In this document: in pieces, positions 49,981 through 50,083 of the stretch | Layout: each line of letters opens with the position of its first letter | How positions within the stretch are numbered: the stretch's first letter is position 1 | DNA from: Bacteroidota bacterium | GTDB lineage: Bacteria > Bacteroidota > Bacteroidia > Chitinophagales > UBA10324 | Assembly: GCA_014190575.1 (NCBI GenBank) | Contig: BJGQ01000021.1 | Span: forward strand, 1-50,083 | Direction of reading: 5' to 3' | Length of the DNA stretch: 50,083 nt | The notes under the pieces: generated by a model | The model's database searches: none | What the model was told of the DNA's origin: nothing | Seen by the model: the letters and a program-made list of their open reading frames with translations, nothing else | Made by a program: the position numbers and the translations under genes

Positions 49981-50083
49981 AATTTCTTTCAACCGAAATG
50001 AAATTTTCTGATGGAAATTCAGAATTTCTTTCTTCCGAAAGAGTTTTTCCATCAGGAAAAATGAAATTTCCAGAAAGAAAAAT
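49981..50083. repeat. Dense direct and inverted repeats at the right edge (incomplete)
   Basis: Within the 302-bp gene-free right end (49782-50083) a repeat-dense patch appears: AATTTCTTTCnnCCGAAA at 49981-49998 and again at 50023-50040 (42-bp period), an inverted pair CTGATGGAAA (50008-50017) and TTTCCATCAG (50046-50055), and the palindrome GAAATTC-A-GAATTTC (50014-50028). The element runs off the window, so its nature is open. The rest of the gap (49782-49980) shows nothing else. Confidence 0.55.

Noticed and set aside
49804-50052. Minus-strand frame of 82 codons at the right edge
   Set aside because: It spans the upstream region of the T9SS gene and the repeat patch, has no signal, domain or promoter, and its composition looks non-coding.
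49981-50083. CRISPR array at the right edge
   Set aside because: Only two 18-nt copies with a 42-bp period and many overlapping palindromes; no regular repeat-spacer pattern and no cas genes.

Overview
The window reads as a chromosomal segment of a Bacteroidota (Bacteroidetes) bacterium. The evidence is low G+C by eye, no Shine-Dalgarno-like purine runs before starts, many TAnnTTTG-type minus-7 boxes (the Bacteroidota promoter signature), seven secreted proteins with type IX secretion system (T9SS) C-terminal sorting domains, a carboxypeptidase-regulatory-like TonB-dependent receptor, and neighbourhoods typical of the phylum (ftsK-lolA, UbiA-maf, holA beside a mini HsdR-N protein, lipA with a barrel gene). 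I cannot place it below phylum. No rRNA, tRNA, CRISPR array, prophage, insertion sequence or defence island was seen.

Layout. 1-8277: a stress protein cut by the window edge, an L,D-transpeptidase lipoprotein, a Kelch-like T9SS protein, a carotenoid hydratase-like membrane protein, a TonB-like protein, a UbiA-Maf operon and 3-methyladenine glycosylase. 8331-16820: a cytochrome c-like lipoprotein, an S9 peptidase, a holin-fold membrane protein, a ChaN-like protein and three consecutive T9SS secreted proteins including a GH5 glycoside hydrolase; one 364-bp gap there holds a candidate 28-aa membrane microprotein. 16900-24130: YajQ, a TPR protein, a small lipoprotein, an aldehyde dehydrogenase convergent with sucC, and the holA-AMP nucleosidase group with a divergent PD-(D/E)XK protein. 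24239-31270: two lipoproteins, an AlgH/YqgE protein, a 2,4-dienoyl-CoA reductase-type SDR, and a minus-strand run of methyltransferase, PAP2, ZIP transporter, enoyl-CoA hydratase and FkbM methyltransferase. 31379-41140: TonB-dependent receptor, OsmC, barrel protein plus lipA, and two large T9SS proteins. 41168-49781: DUF2061, Rrf2 regulator, lipoamide dehydrogenase, LolA, FtsK, a small lipoprotein and another T9SS protein.

How it works together: this is mostly core metabolism and envelope biology with scattered secreted proteins. Lipoamide dehydrogenase, lipoyl synthase and SucC serve 2-oxoacid oxidation and the TCA cycle; the enoyl-CoA hydratase and dienoyl-CoA reductase point to fatty-acid beta-oxidation; LolA, the lipoproteins, the L,D-transpeptidase, the receptor and the T9SS cargo are envelope functions.

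No dramatic new system stands out. The best leads are: a recurring TAnnTTCG variant of the minus-7 box lying 4-22 nt before start codons, implying leaderless or near-leaderless transcripts; a palindrome over the promoter of the DUF2061 gene directly downstream of a four-cysteine Rrf2 regulator; a 28-aa candidate membrane microprotein; a dispersed pair of paralogous lipoproteins; and a repeat-dense element cut off by the right edge. Several starts were moved downstream of the apparent open reading frame because promoter boxes, signal peptides or family length support the later codon.
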